Of a stretch of 64,000 bases of DNA, positions 1 to 15,439 are shown piece by piece; positions within the stretch are counted from its first letter, which is position 1, and the number at the start of each line of letters is the position of its first letter. Position numbers and translations under genes: made by a program. Source of the DNA: Phoronis australis (lineage: Eukaryota; Phoronida; Phoronidae); NCBI GenBank assembly GCA_002633005.1, contig NMRA01000771.1, forward strand, positions 46,899 to 110,898, in the 5' to 3' direction. The notes beneath the pieces were generated by a model. It saw nothing but the letters and a program-made list of their open reading frames with translations, was not told the origin of the DNA and made no database searches.

Positions 1-2975
<2,975 letters not shown>

Positions 2976-3868
2976 GGATACAAGTGTCTGTGTATACCAT
3001 TCAAGGTGTAGGTAACAAATCCCAACTTAACTAGAGTGAGAAAACCTGTCAACAGAGAAAACAAAATATTTATAATCTCAACAGCGCAGCTTAATTTTTT
3101 GCAAATCCTTTGAAGATTAAATTACTAAAAAACATGTGAATATCTTGACTGCCACAGGCTACGAAAATCGCCAGGTCACATTTTGTGACCTAGCCAAAAC
3201 CCAGGTCACATTTTCAAAACCCAACTCGCATTCATAAATGCCAGGTCGCAAAATTTTCCCGCCACTTTTATGCACCAAAACTGATTTTTTAGATCATCGA
3301 GAAAATGTTTAGATTATGCTCTTACCTATGGCCTTAAATACTCACAAATTTCATGTCGCAAAATTGAGTTCTTACATGCAGGTACGGCGTTACTGCCATT
3401 GAAAGGCTCTAGAGCCCAAGGCTAGTTGATGACGTGAAAGTTGAATCAGTGCTCTCTAACCGACACTTGCTTTCGAGTAGCTAGGATTGCAATGTAAAAA
3501 GGGAGAAAATATTCGCTGAAAAAGTATCCATGATTTTGTTAGGCTTGACCTGCTGTATGACTGTAATCAGAGTCTTTAAACATCCAAACTAACTCTGAGT
3601 GCAAACTCCTTCCATTTTTTTTGTTCACAGCCCAAATTTTGCAACTCGACATTTGAAAAACATATTGTCGAAAAAAACGTGAAACATTGCCCTAGTCAAA
3701 TGACGTACTTGGATGCACTGGAACAATTCAGTGCAAAATTCACAACAAAAATGTGGGACTTATGCTGTTTACGTTCTCAACCCATGAAATAAAAAGCTTT
3801 GACATAATTGTCGGGTTTCCATCGGGTAATTCGAGTTTGCTCAATACCTTCTATGTACGAGAAAAACA

Positions 3869-4035
3869 GGGGCCCGTTCCAAGAAACGGACTAAAGTTCA
3901 TTTTTGACTTAAGTCTAAGATTGGTCTTAACTTTCATACTTTGAAACTTCCACATCCGGTATGATAGTTAAAATTAAGACAAAACTTTTATCAAAAACTT
4001 AATTCAAACTTAAGATCTCTTTCTTCAAACGGTCT
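3869..4035. repeat. Foldback MITE of the ggcccgtt/aacgg type
   Basis: Starts gggcccgttccaagaaacgg and ends cttcaaacgg. The inner halves are inverted: gtcttaactttcatac on the left, gtatgatagttaaaattaag on the right. A related end, gggtctgtttcatgaaaag, occurs near 33999. There is no coding potential. Confidence 0.55.
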
Positions 4036-4589
4036 ACAGACAAATTTAAGTTTTATCTTAAAATTTACAGGTCAGTCACAAAATGACACACATGCAATTA
4101 CTTTCTTTCGGAGGTATGAAACAAAGCCGGGATTTGGTTTTAACGTATTGAGAAGACATTTTTTTTTGAAAACTGAAATTGTTGTGCAAAACGAGAGTGA
4201 CTCAGTATATAAACTGCGTGGCAATTTCAAACCACACGCCGTCGTTTGTAGTAAGCTATGATGGGCGCTAGCCTGAACTGTGGGCGCTTAATTGGAAATT
4301 GTCAAAGTTGAGGGGGGAATGCTTAGTAGAGCAGTGAGCGCTTATTTTGAAACACTTCAAAGGTAGGGGATAAACGCATGTGTGAGCATAGTGTTAAATT
4401 GAGTGTTTGTGGTAATAAGATCTTGAAAGAAATGTTATTCAATACAATTTTGAGTGCTAAACTACATCTAGTAGGGGTGACTTTCTGGCTATCGTTACCA
4501 CCTACAGATTGTCAAATAAGCCATTGGCGCCCAGGTGCTTAACAGAGCCAAGCTGGTATTACTCTTTCATTTATGACTGTCGCTGTTCT

Positions 4590-4800
4590 CTTTTGATATG
4601 CTGCTTTGAAGTGTTGCACACAAATGAGTTCGCGCACGTGAATCGCTAGAGTTAAGGCCTTCATTTTACGTTGGCAATACCATGTGACAGATGACTTGCA
4701 TGTCGCGCATGTAGCCCCAGAAACATAAGTGTTTGAGAAATTCTTAGCAACTCAAAAACTGTGTGACCGTCATTTGGCAATTGTCTGCCAGGACCGCCTG
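4590..4800 (+). repeat. Diverged interspersed repeat, copy 1
   Basis: Shares ordered blocks with 54995-55210: ctcttttgat, gtgacagatgact, tgtcgcgc, cccagaaa and gtgaccgtc-tttggcaa. The spacing differs between copies, so both are old. No protein was recognised. Confidence 0.5.
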
Positions 4801-5755
4801 CACATTAACCAACAGGACCAACCAGTGCCGCTGTGCAATATCAGCGATATTGTCGTGGATTATACATGTTTGTATGTGAAAAATTTTCTTCAGTGCATTC
4901 ACAACTTTGCAAAAGTAGCTGAAAATGTTAGCCAATGAAATACGTCAAAGATCGATTCTGCACTATCCCATTTTCACACGACATGCTTATAAGTCATCAG
5001 GAGGGCTGTTCTTGATTAGTGTTCTATTGAACTTGATTTGCAAGTACCTAATAACAGTCGGATTCACATGAGTTGCTTTATATTTGCCAGGTATCTTTCG
5101 AGAAGAGTAAAAACTCAACTTGCATTTAGTGACAAATAACTCGAAAACGGTAAGTCTGGGAAAAAGGTTATCACAGAAGTTTTGAAAGAGCATACTTCAA
5201 GGAATCCACATGCAAAAATTCATGTCATTTGCTTTTCCCGTTAAAAATACAACACCAGAACGATTGAAAATGGGTGAAAATGCACCAGAGCCACCATTCT
5301 TAAAAGTTACTTCCGGTTAAACAAAATTTTATAAAAGTCAATTAACAGCAACAAACACATGACCAGTTTGAAAGTGATTGGTTCGCCGATGTGCCCTCTA
5401 CAGGAGAAAACGTTTTCGGCCAGATATCGAGGTGCACATGCGCCATTGTCAATATTTCCGCCATCTTTAACCAGAAGTCAATGTTTTTCGGCACAGTTGT
5501 AGCACATGTGTTCTATAATAATCGTACCACGTTTCAGCCCTGTACGTCGAAAAATGTGGCCTCTATGATCATTTGACTCTGAAATCGAAAACAAAATGGC
5601 CATCATGTCCGCAATTTTGAATTCGATCATGACCAAAAACAATAGGCTTCCAGGACTTTACGATCTACACGTCGTGTGCAAATTTCGTGAGAATCGAACG
5701 AAAATTGCAACCTGTACAGTGCGAACAAAAAAAAAACTTGACGACAGAGCAACAA

Positions 5756-5793
5756 ACTTGGCGAAATTTATTTCGCCAATAATTTCGCCAAGT
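5756..5793. repeat. Short inverted repeat around ttcgcc motif
   Basis: ACTTGGCGAAAT at the left is the exact reverse complement of ATTTCGCCAAGT at the right, 12 bp each with a 14-bp loop that itself repeats ttcgccaa. Confidence 0.7.
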
Positions 5794-5899
5794 AATAAAG
5801 ATGTTGCGGTATACATCTCAGGGCACATGTAGTATCATCATCTATACATTCAAAAGACCTTAAAAGCAGTTACGCACATGCCAACTTTATTGAGATTAA

Positions 5900-8080
5900 A
5901 AAACACGGCATGAGGCTTAAACATCAACACATACATGAGACCATATTTTGTCAATCAATAAAACATGTATCAACCATCATACATAAGGAATTTCAATTAA
6001 TACTAGACTTTGGTAAATTTACCAACACACATAATATCCTTATCAACTTCCTTGTTACCAAAGCCCAGCCTAGCTGTGTCACTACTGGATTCAGGTCACA
6101 CCCCAACTAGGTCATGCCATATCTGAGAGCTGAGATAAGGCCATAAATCTTTGTGACAGTACACACAGCTAGTACTGTACAGTGCATACATAATCCTCAC
6201 AGATACATAATCCTCACAGATCTGATGAAGGGGGCTGGCAATGGCAGTTTTAGTAATTTTCTTATACTGGATTTGATGAATAATTCTGGATATTGTGACA
6301 TATGACAATACTTGTATTGTTAAAATGCACAAGTCTTCTCTCAACGTTTGAGGCCCAACAATGAGTGCATATATTACAAATAATTACATACCAAATAGTT
6401 TTATGAGATATTTTACAGTATTTCTTGCAACAAATGTAAGGACAAGGTTTAATCAAGATGATAAATTATCAGCAATAAAGCACCAGTTCATAAAAGTGCA
6501 GTAAAATTTCAGACAACAATCACATTTATGTATTGGTTGGGTACGATGAACCATAAAACAAGTAAACCTATCTATTGATTTGAATTGTTCGAACACCAAA
6601 ATCCCTTTACTTCTTTCAATGAGTTTTTAAACATTTTTGCAAGAGTTAGACTATCTCTAATTAACAGCTTTGCAAGTTTTTGGTGAATGTAAGCAAGTCT
6701 GGACATAGCTATTTATTCAGTCAACAATACATGGCATTACACAATAAAAATAACCCATTAATAGTCAAAGTAGCTTTTCAAACAATGCCAGATTGACATA
6801 AAAATAGAGCAGAGAAAACAAAGCGAGCAAAGGCTGATTAGACATTCACCACGAGCAAGAATTTTGTCTTCGGCTACTCCTTGATTGTCTTCTTCAAATT
6901 ATTTCTCAGAGTTACGCAAAGATGCAGCTTGGCGCCATCAACCATCTATGATCTGTTGAGCACTGAATTACGGATACCTCTGAGCACTTCTTTTCAAGTT
7001 CCTTTCAAATGAACCAGGTTCTCTTTGCAGTCGTGACTGTTTACAATATGCAACGACTTGTTCCTGCTACTTGACATGCAAGTTTCAGCAACTCTACGTA
7101 CCAACGGACGAACGCATGGCAGCTCTTACAACTCCGACTGTGATGTCAACAGCTACATTGCAGATAAATTCTTAAGTGTGGACAGACCTTAAAAATCTTT
7201 TAAGTTGAAGATAGTGATTTTGACTCATCTTCAAACAAGTAGTTAAAACAAGCTAGTGGAACCAACCCTCACTGCTGGTGTAATGAATGAAAACATTCCA
7301 GTCTAGACATCATGTATGGTTGTGAAAAAATTATGAAATCAATATTGCTACCAAAAAATTCTAAATGTGTGACAAAAATAAGGTTTTTCAACATAGCCTT
7401 TTAACTGTGAGGCTTAGCAATTATAACCAATTCACAGCCTTTGGCTCAATAATGGACTTCTTTGTTAGTCATGACCCTTTCTCAGCAGAGCAAATTGCCA
7501 AGAGCATTATTTCCTTAAGATGGTCTGAAAGCATAACCTATTCATTTGATTTGAAAGCTTTTTTGAGAACTACCCCTGACCTTAACACTGCTGCCTCTAA
7601 ACAGGGTGATGTTTTCTACATCAACTTAATTTTCCATGGTTCTCAAGTTACTTTTACCAGATCTTCGTCATTAAGGTTCATCCCTAACCTAGGGTTAGCA
7701 GGTTGTCTTCCAGACAAATACTACTTTTTAAGTTGTGACTGGGTTTTGACAATTATACATTTGAATCGATTGAATACAGAAAAATAACATGATGTGTTCA
7801 GTCACTTCAGTCTAATGTTTGTGACTGTGAGTTAAAGGTTTTCGCTCAAATGACAAGGAAACTTTTAGCAGCATCTTCCAGCCTTCTTAGCTGATGGGCA
7901 TGATGCATCTAGCCCATCTCACAATATCTGGTGTAAAGTCTAAGAACACAGAAAGACATGTGAAATGTGGTGTAACAATTGGTTCACTGTAATGGGCAGA
8001 AACTAGCACAGTTGCCAATTAAACTGCTTCAATCAACTACCACCACCACTGACAATAGTTTAGGGCAAACATTTCTGGGA
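5900..8080. other. Intergenic stretch without recognised gene
   Basis: AT-rich sequence with a 17-bp tandem duplication of acataatcctcacagat near 6188-6221 and a 140-codon plus-strand open frame at 7365-7787 that I do not recognise. I see nothing else. Confidence 0.4.
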
Positions 8081-8086
8081 AGAGTA

Positions 8087-9079
8087 ACAAGAGCAACAGA
8101 GATCGTTAAATGCACCTACGAATGCATCGCAAATGATGTGCTTTTAGGGTTGTGTATTGGTCATAAAAATGGCCACTAGGAGGTGCAAAATTTATGAAAA
8201 TTCGTTGAGGACCATTGAAGATACAGAGGTAAACTTAAAATCTAAAATTGCCACCAGGGGGCACACCAGTACGTCACATTTTTTGAAAATACGTTGAGAA
8301 CGTTTGAAGATACAGAATTTAACGTAAAAAATAAAATTGCCACCAGGGAGCACACCAGCTCTCAAATCTGTCCAAAAGTCGTCGTCGTCCTTTGTCAACA
8401 TCATATAAATGTACTTACTAAATTTAGTAAAGATCCTGCAGACGGTTTAGGAGATACAGCCATAGGCGCAAAAAAAACTGCCCCTAGGAGGCGCCACAGT
8501 CGTCAAAATCGTCGGAAAATCATCGTCAGCCATCCTCTTCATAGTAAGAACATACATGCCAATTTCCATAATCATCCTTAGAGCGGTTTGGTTGGTAGAG
8601 GGGTGAACGACTAAAAACATACTCGAAAACAGTAAAAATGGCCACTAGGTGGCGTAAATTACGTCGAATCTATCCGAAAATGGGTGGATAGCGTCATCTC
8701 ACTACTAGATGCCTACATGCCAAATTTTATGACAATACACTGAAGACCTTTGAAGATATACAGGTAAGCGTAAAAAACTAAAATTGCAACTAGGGGGCAG
8801 ACCAGTAGTCAAATCCGTCCGAAAGTTCGCTCATGCTGTCCCATCGATCACAGGAACACGTGTAAAATTTCATGAACATACGACAACGTCAAACGGTTTT
8901 GGGTTAGAGCAGCGGATGCCGGACTGACGCCGGACTGACGCCGGACTGACGCCGGACGGACGCCGGACAGATGCCGGACGGACCCCGGATGGACGCTGCC
9001 TGGATGGACACTGCCTGGACAGACGGATGGACGGAGATGACGGCATAATGCGTTCACATATAAATATGTGGGCACATAA
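8087..9079 (-). mobile_element. Tandem-repeat interspersed element (family H), copy A
   Basis: Reads on the minus strand from the 5' end at 9079 (cacatatttatatgtg palindrome, then cattatgccgtcatctccg) through a GC-rich tccg/ggac tract to a body of modules each carrying a gccac/cctaggtggc-like box, ending near a decayed caacag..gttgctcttg 3' end at 8087. The other copies are at 26405, 29348 and 40201. Boxes on the plus strand: 8171, 8250, 8340, 8473, 8640 and 8790. It is non-coding and best viewed as a non-autonomous element. Confidence 0.7.
8917..9010. repeat. 11-bp minisatellite inside element H copy A
   Basis: About eight imperfect copies of an 11-bp unit like gccggactgac, drifting to gatggacgctgcc near the right end. 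It corresponds to the (CCGT)n-rich tract at the 5' end of the other copies. Confidence 0.75.
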
Positions 9080-9099
9080 AAATGGAGAAGATAAAGAGT

Positions 9100-12000
9100 T
9101 TTTCATACATTGTGACATATCTCTCATCTATAGCATTCTCCATAGAAAAAATATGTTGCAATTCGCATGAAATGCCACAAATATTTCAAGAAATACATGG
9201 GATTAATTCCACAAACGGTCGTGTCCCCAAAGGCTTCATGAATACGAAAAGTTATGTTGTCTCTGTTGACATACATTGACACAACAGTCAGTGCAGTTCA
9301 ATGCATTACGCCACCAGACTGAGGTTTAACCATGTACAGATAATGACAATTTTTAGGTGAATCCAAAAACCGAGCACAATGGATAATATTTTCCTAGTAT
9401 TAATGCAGCAAACTTTTGTAAAACCCAGAATCCTTGCAATTATGTGTCCAATGCAAAACTTTTTGTATTAACACTTTGTGTGAAAAATAAGCTGGATTAT
9501 TTCCACCAATTTTCACATGGGAATGGCACATGTCTTGCTACTGTTGTTTTTCATGGGATACTTATACTTTATCCAGTATGATTACATGACTGATACTTGT
9601 GTCATATGATTGGCTGAAATGCAGTTTGACAAGTTTGGATATAATGCAATAATGACCAAAATTAGTGTAGAATATTCATTCAGGCCACCCAGACATCAGA
9701 TGTCAAGTGCTACTCCCAACCTGACCAATCAAAAGCTACAGAAACACTAAACCCTGACAACAAAGTAACCAAATGATATCAGTACACCAAAACAGTTGAG
9801 AACATGGTAATCTAAAGATAGGAATAAATCAGAGGAAAGAAGCATCAGTGGCCATGTAATAAAACAAATGGTAATGAACATATGAGCATATCAGGTCATG
9901 AAACTCAGGAGAGCAACGTTGCACGAAGCCAAACATTGGTCCATATGATCCAATATCAACCTCTAGATTGGTCCCTATTTATTCAATTCACAGCCATGTC
10001 CAGTTTTTCATGTTAATCATGGTCAGTGCCAGTTTGAAGTAAAATTTCTCTGGAATTGTGAGCAGCAAAGTCTGTAGTCTTTCATGTAGTTTATCATCAT
10101 TTGTTTTTTTCTGTATGTGGTATTGGTATTGAACGAAAAATGGAGTAAAATTGGTAGAGTTTTAGCATCTGTATCAATGGGTACATCAACCGTATATGGC
10201 ACTAATTAATTATATATTTTACTTACCATATGTAGAATATTGCAACAGGTCAAATTTCAAAGCATGTTTTAAAAAAACAAAAATGAGAAAACAACAAATT
10301 CCAAAACATTCCCAAACTAAAATATCACACTAAATAAGTATTTTACAGGCTGAAACGTCTGTGAAGGGGATCACTGCTACACAACAAAACTACCATGAAC
10401 ACACAATAAGCAATTTTCAAAATCAAAGGCATCTTGAGACTTCACTCATACCTTCAAACATATAATTTCCAAACAGCCACATTGTCTTTTTGGCCAACAT
10501 GTTTTTGGTGCATAGAACTGTAGAAACACTAAAGCCAGTCTGAGTAATCTATGAATTCATACTAGGTTCAAAAGCAACAGGGAAATCTATCCAATAAAAG
10601 ATCATATGTCACAATCCCTTGTTAAAATCAAAAAGACCTTGGCTCTTACCAGACAAACACAGTCATGAAGGGCTATGCATATTGTAAGTGTAAGGTTTAC
10701 CATATCTATGTTTTTGTGAGTTATACTAAGAACTTAGGAAGAGGTTTCTACGTAATAGAACCAAGGTATCCAATCTAGAATTCCTATGTTATATCAAAGA
10801 TCCAATAAACGAGAGGCCTCCAATATAAAGTGAGTCTCCAATAGCGGCAGGGTACCATGCAGGCAATCAAGTTGACCCTGAAGCTGGAGACTGGTAATCA
10901 CATGGTGTGTAACGTACACACCAAAGCGGTTATAATTTTAAAGCGATTTAGAAATCATAACTCTCTGAACACCTTAAAATGGCTTTATAAGTTGTAACAG
11001 TAGCATGGTTAAAACCCTCTGTGATGGTGGTTTAGCAAGAGGTTACAACCAGTTATAACTCTAGTGTCAAATCTCTTTGGAGATAAAGGTGCACCAAGGC
11101 ACTAACTGGGCTGGGGTGAATAGGAAAGTGATACCACTGATGCCTAGCGACTAAAACAACACACTATGGTGTTTTTAAAACACAAGACATGTGTATCCAG
11201 GAATCGCACAGACAGCCATATATTGAAAATAACATAATATCAAGACAATTGACCAAAATTTAATACAGTACATTTTTATCTTTAAAGCAAGATTAATTTT
11301 GTGAAAAATGCTTCAACTGGTGTGAGATTACACAATGCAAGTAGTAATCCACAGTGCTGTTACGGAGCTGCCCTACAGCCATCTTTTGGCTGGCCAACTT
11401 GCTGCCACCAAGAGCCCTAAAGACGTTCATTTGTTAGTAGTAAGTACACCACCTTGATGAAGCCCCTTCCACAAATGATTCACGTACTTGTCTAATATCT
11501 GAGCACAGTACCTACTATAATAGCCGTCATGTTACTTACCCTAATAACTAACAGCACATGTGGGGACCCTGCACAGGCAAACCTTCTACAGAGTCAACAT
11601 CTCAGTTCTTCCAAAAACTTTCATAAACAGTGTTCTCCAAAACAGAAAATTCAAACTCGACAGGAATTACAAAATCTATGTACATGTTTGAAAGCTCATG
11701 TTCATACTGCGAGAAGTTTGTGTGCTAAAACTTGGAACAAATGCATTGAACTGGTACCACAATGTTCTAATTTGCTAAGAAAGGACTAATCTCTCAATAC
11801 TTTAAACTCAATGCAAGGGTTTTGAAACTCGACGCAATTAAGCCAATCTTGTCACGACAAAGTTCAAACTCAACACAGTGACTAGTCAAATCAGGTTGTG
11901 GAGAAAACTGATAAAGAACAAGCCGAAATTAATTTCAAATCATGTTTTAATTCAAAGATTGATGCCAACGAGTGTAGCCAAGATGTTGTTTTGGTACCTT

Positions 12001-12940
12001 GAACATAACAGAATCCCCAACTGGAAAACTGTGCAAGTTTGTACAGAAAATATACATTGTTTACAGTTTTGACATCTAAGTTTTTTTAAAAAAAATGAAT
12101 CATGCTTTCTTTATCAGTTGAGTACCAGACAAGGAAGTTGAGCCATGGTTCCTTATTCTGAAACTGAATGAAGTGGGTGTTCTCGCCCATTGTCTTGATC
12201 ATCAAGACATTTGAACTATGAACTGGGTATATGACATGGCGAACTAGTAACATTGAGTCACTCACAACAACAGACCTTGAAGTATGCCTCAAGTTCCCTC
12301 TCAAGACCACCACACACAAATGCAACCGAAACAAGCCTTGTATCACCTCATAACATTTACAGAAATATTGAAAAACTACTTTTCTCAGGGTTTGGGGGAT
12401 ATGGTAGTATCAGTCTAATGAGCAAATTGCATACTGCAGTTATTATATCAAAGGAGAAAGAATAATTACAAAATTGGTGAGTTGACAACTGGTTTATCAA
12501 GCAGTTTTCTAGCAATGCTAGATGCTACTATGAAAGATATACCAGTAAGCTACAGTAAAAGTAAAAAAGAATATATGTATGCTCAGAGTCTCTGGAATAG
12601 ATGAGAAGCTGAATTTTATGCTTACAAGGAAACAATTAACAAATGATAATGGCCCAAATAACAACTTCAGGCTAAAACACAGAAATATTAACACAGCAAA
12701 ATAGAACAGATCTACTTTAGGGTAAAATACCAAGTTGTTTTAAAAAGTCCTACAAGGAAGTATTGTTTTAAAGAAGAATCAATTTCAAGTCACACCTCAG
12801 ATAAAAATGATGGCCTGGGTTGTACTTTATCACTGGTCAAACGTGTTTTCATATTACATTGACATGCGTTTTATATATAAAGCATTTTGCTATGGATTAT
12901 GTTTCTGTTTCGATATCACACAGTCGCAGGTCATCTCCAC
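9100..12940. other. Intergenic stretch without recognised gene
   Basis: No family resemblance was found in the short open frames here (11529-11789 and 11878-12072 are typical chance frames). There is a weak imperfect inverted pair around ggttataa at 10920-11075. I see nothing else supportable. Confidence 0.4.
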
Positions 12941-13005
12941 CACTTCATATAAGATTAAATAAATAAACATTGTTTACACCTGCTTGCGAACACAGGTCTC
13001 TGTGC

Positions 13006-13255
13006 GTTCCCACCATCATTAGCTGTGCTCCCACCACTATCATTAGCTGTATTCCCACCACTATCGTTAGCTGTGTTCCCACCACTATCATTAGCTGTAT
13101 TCCCACCACTATCATTAGCTGTATTCCCACCACTATCATTAGCTGTGNGCTGTGTTCCCACCACTATCATTCGCTGTGTTCCCACCACTATCATTAGCTG
13201 TGCTCCCACCACTATCATTAGCTGTGCTCCCACCACTATCATTAGCTGTGTTCCG
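13006..13255. repeat. 24-bp minisatellite, about 10 copies, containing one N
   Basis: Unit gctgtgttcccaccactatc plus atta, repeated in register except at the N (13148), where about a third of a unit is missing or displaced, as expected at an assembly join. Because 24 is a multiple of 3, every frame stays open across the array. The minus-strand frame reads (TANDSGGN)n. Confidence 0.9.
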
Positions 13256-13259
13256 GTCT

Positions 13260-13369
13260 TTCCCAGGACCCCCTGTAAAAGGTGGAGTGCCAGAGGTGAA
13301 CAGTCTCTGCCTGGCAATAAGTTCTTCCGCAGGTGTTGCAGTTCCAGTTGGCATTTCAGTTATATCCAT
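13260..13369 (-). other. Open frame leading into the minisatellite (possible coding segment)
   Basis: On the minus strand an ATG at 13369 reads MDITEMPTGTATPAEELIAR, then QRLFTSGTPPFTGGPGKDRN, and runs straight into the TANDSGGN repeats, leaving them at about 13000 with NAQRPVFASRCKQC. The flanking residues are low-complexity but not repetitive. I recognise no domain. It may be an exon of an unknown protein, or chance. Confidence 0.25.
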
Positions 13370-13899
13370 CCACTCGTCTCTGCCTTGCCTTTGGTACTAC
13401 CCTGACTCCGAACTCCTGCGTCACACCAACTACTGAACAAGATGAAAACCATCTAAAGCTGATCCCAATTGAAGACTCTACATTTCCGTCCTCGTGACAG
13501 ACATATGCCACTTGAGGTCATACACTCCTGCATTGATGAGCTTCTTCTGTTACTATCTCCTGAGGTACATCTATGTTGCCTCATGTCTTTAAGTTAGTAA
13601 AAGATGTTATTTGACCGAGTGTTCGCTGCACTACTAGAATGTGCTTGGAAACGATGGTTATCTAAAATAACCCTGACAAACAACCCAATTCCTAGTTTTT
13701 AGCGCTGATATAGTCTCTTTATCTCCAGTTCAGTAAATGAAGTCTTCTTTGAACCTCACAGTCACTATTCACTCACAACATTTAGTTGTGCTGCCAGGTG
13801 AACATCCCGACTGTTTACAAGTAATGAATTGCAGGTCAATCAAATGTCCATGAAATTTCTCCAGTTTCCACATTGAAGGTCCGTACTTAGGAAAACTCA

Positions 13900-15430
13900 G
13901 TCGCCCTGGTTCTAATCTCATAATACCTCTCCACTTGACCTCCATCCAGACTGCTTTTGTAAATTTTCAATCTGAATTCCTCAACACCTGAAATATGTGA
14001 TCTCTTCTGTCTCTTTTTCATGAATTTCTTTTCTCTGGCTCTGCTGCCCGAAGTACATAATAAGCTTTCCGTCACTAACTCTACCTAAAATCTGCTGGTG
14101 TCTTGTCCTGCTCTCGCCTTCTTCAATCACTGATGTTGCCAACTAGCTTCTTCCTGTTCGTAATTCAGTGCTTCTGAGTTTAATAACATGGTCACATAGG
14201 GTCCCACAGCTGAAAGATTCGTCACCTTATAGCATTGGCAACAACAGTCTAGATAACAATCCAAGTTGGTAGCACCACAGTTTTGTGTTGTTTGGTAATC
14301 CCCTGTGGTCAACCTTCATTAGCCAGACTCTCTGGTCTAGGACTCCTCTAACCCTGGTATCACCATTCAATGCTCCATAACAGACATTCTCAAAACACTT
14401 GACTGGACTCTTTGAAATAGTGGAATCCTTGCTCCTGTCAGCTTGCATGTCTTCTGTCTTTGAAGAAAGTGTTTTTGGATAACAAATTTCTTGATACGTC
14501 TGCCTTGAACCTCATCATCCCCAAGTCGCAAACCTGCTCAAGAATGACACTTAATGCAACCTGTCCCCACAAAGCACTGTCATTACTGAACAAGGCTGTC
14601 TGATGTACCCCCGCATTGAACCACTCCACTGTTTCGTTGCTCTGGATATCAATGACATGATAGAAGAATCCACTTCTCCAGCTTCGGCCACTCTGTCACA
14701 ACTATGCCAATACTGAACCACAAAGTAGATCTTTAATACGACTATCACCACCTAGGGACCATCTGGGGTATGATATGCAGTCATAGCCTCTTTGATGATT
14801 GCATGGAGAACTGATATTTGCACGTCGACACAATAAAGTCAAAGTATGCACTATGTAGATATTCATTTGTTCAATAACGGTGATGTGCTACAGGCAACAT
14901 AATAGGGCAGTCCCGGATTAAACGATGACAGAACTCTCGTTTGTCCCAGAGATAAGAAAGCATGTGACCTCGTTGTGGAAATCAAGTACGTTTTCATGTC
15001 TCTCATAGATGACGAAGAATTTTAGATCACGCATCCACGGGTTTTTGTCCAGTTTATCAAACTTTCTCACATCGGAGTTGCAGTCTACAGTACAGCAGTA
15101 ATACTTCATTGGCATTAGAAGGATGAACAGAGTAATGCAACCGAGAAAAACTTGCAAAGAATCAAGACAATAACAAATAACATGTCATGTGAAGCTCCAA
15201 TGGCATGAAAATGAGTCAGCAAATGCGCCTGACAAATTCGGGTGTCGCTGTATATTCCGGGACGGTCCTATTGGCCTTGCAAGCACCTGTACATGAGAAA
15301 TTGCTCTACGGTAGTCTTCACCATATACTATTAGCTGGTTTATCCTGCTTGAGAGGATCTTGGCCAGCACCCTTACCAAGCAAATAGGCAGAAACTCTTC
15401 CTCATTTGGCTTGCAACATCCTTCTACTAG
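13900..15430 (-). pseudogene. Decayed non-LTR-type reverse transcriptase relic
   Basis: The minus-strand segment near 14430-14220 reads ISKSPVKCFENVCYGALN, then LPNNTKLWCYQLGLLSRLLL and PMLCYKVTNL. This resembles the conserved C-terminal RT block in many marine invertebrate retroelement proteins (pattern SPVK-LG..Y..SL...GLPG.FK.WCYQHG.LPRLLWPL). About 1 kb upstream, 15420-15290 reads FLPICLVRVLAKILSSRIN, like the N-terminal RT fingers (RPI.L....KIL..RL). Frames are broken by stops and shifts, and no catalytic YxDD was found. The match comes from memory of the family pattern, not from a search. Confidence 0.4.
14918..15115 (-). other. Open frame with a THAP-like zinc-finger start
   Basis: It reads MPMKYYCCTVDCNSDVRKF, then NPWMRDLKFF, and ends at a stop near 14918. 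The C-x-V-x-x-C-N spacing directly after the start resembles the beginning of THAP domains in P-element-type transposases and host THAP proteins. The second Cys-x-x-His pair is not visible, so this is at most a fragment. Confidence 0.22.
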
Positions 15431-15439
15431 ACCTCCATT

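Noticed and set aside
3753-3944. 63-codon plus-strand frame
   Set aside because: Overlaps the start of a foldback MITE and has no domain.
8848-9127. Repetitive protein (HPGSVHPGSVRHLSG)
   Set aside because: It is the translation of the 11-bp minisatellite within element H and is not conserved as a frame in the other copies.
11529-12072. Possible small genes at 11.5-12.1 kb
   Set aside because: Composition is typical of AT-rich chance frames, and no motifs, splice partners or neighbours support them.
13006-13255. CRISPR-like regular array
   Set aside because: The 24-bp units are contiguous without unique spacers, in a eukaryotic sequence. It is a minisatellite.
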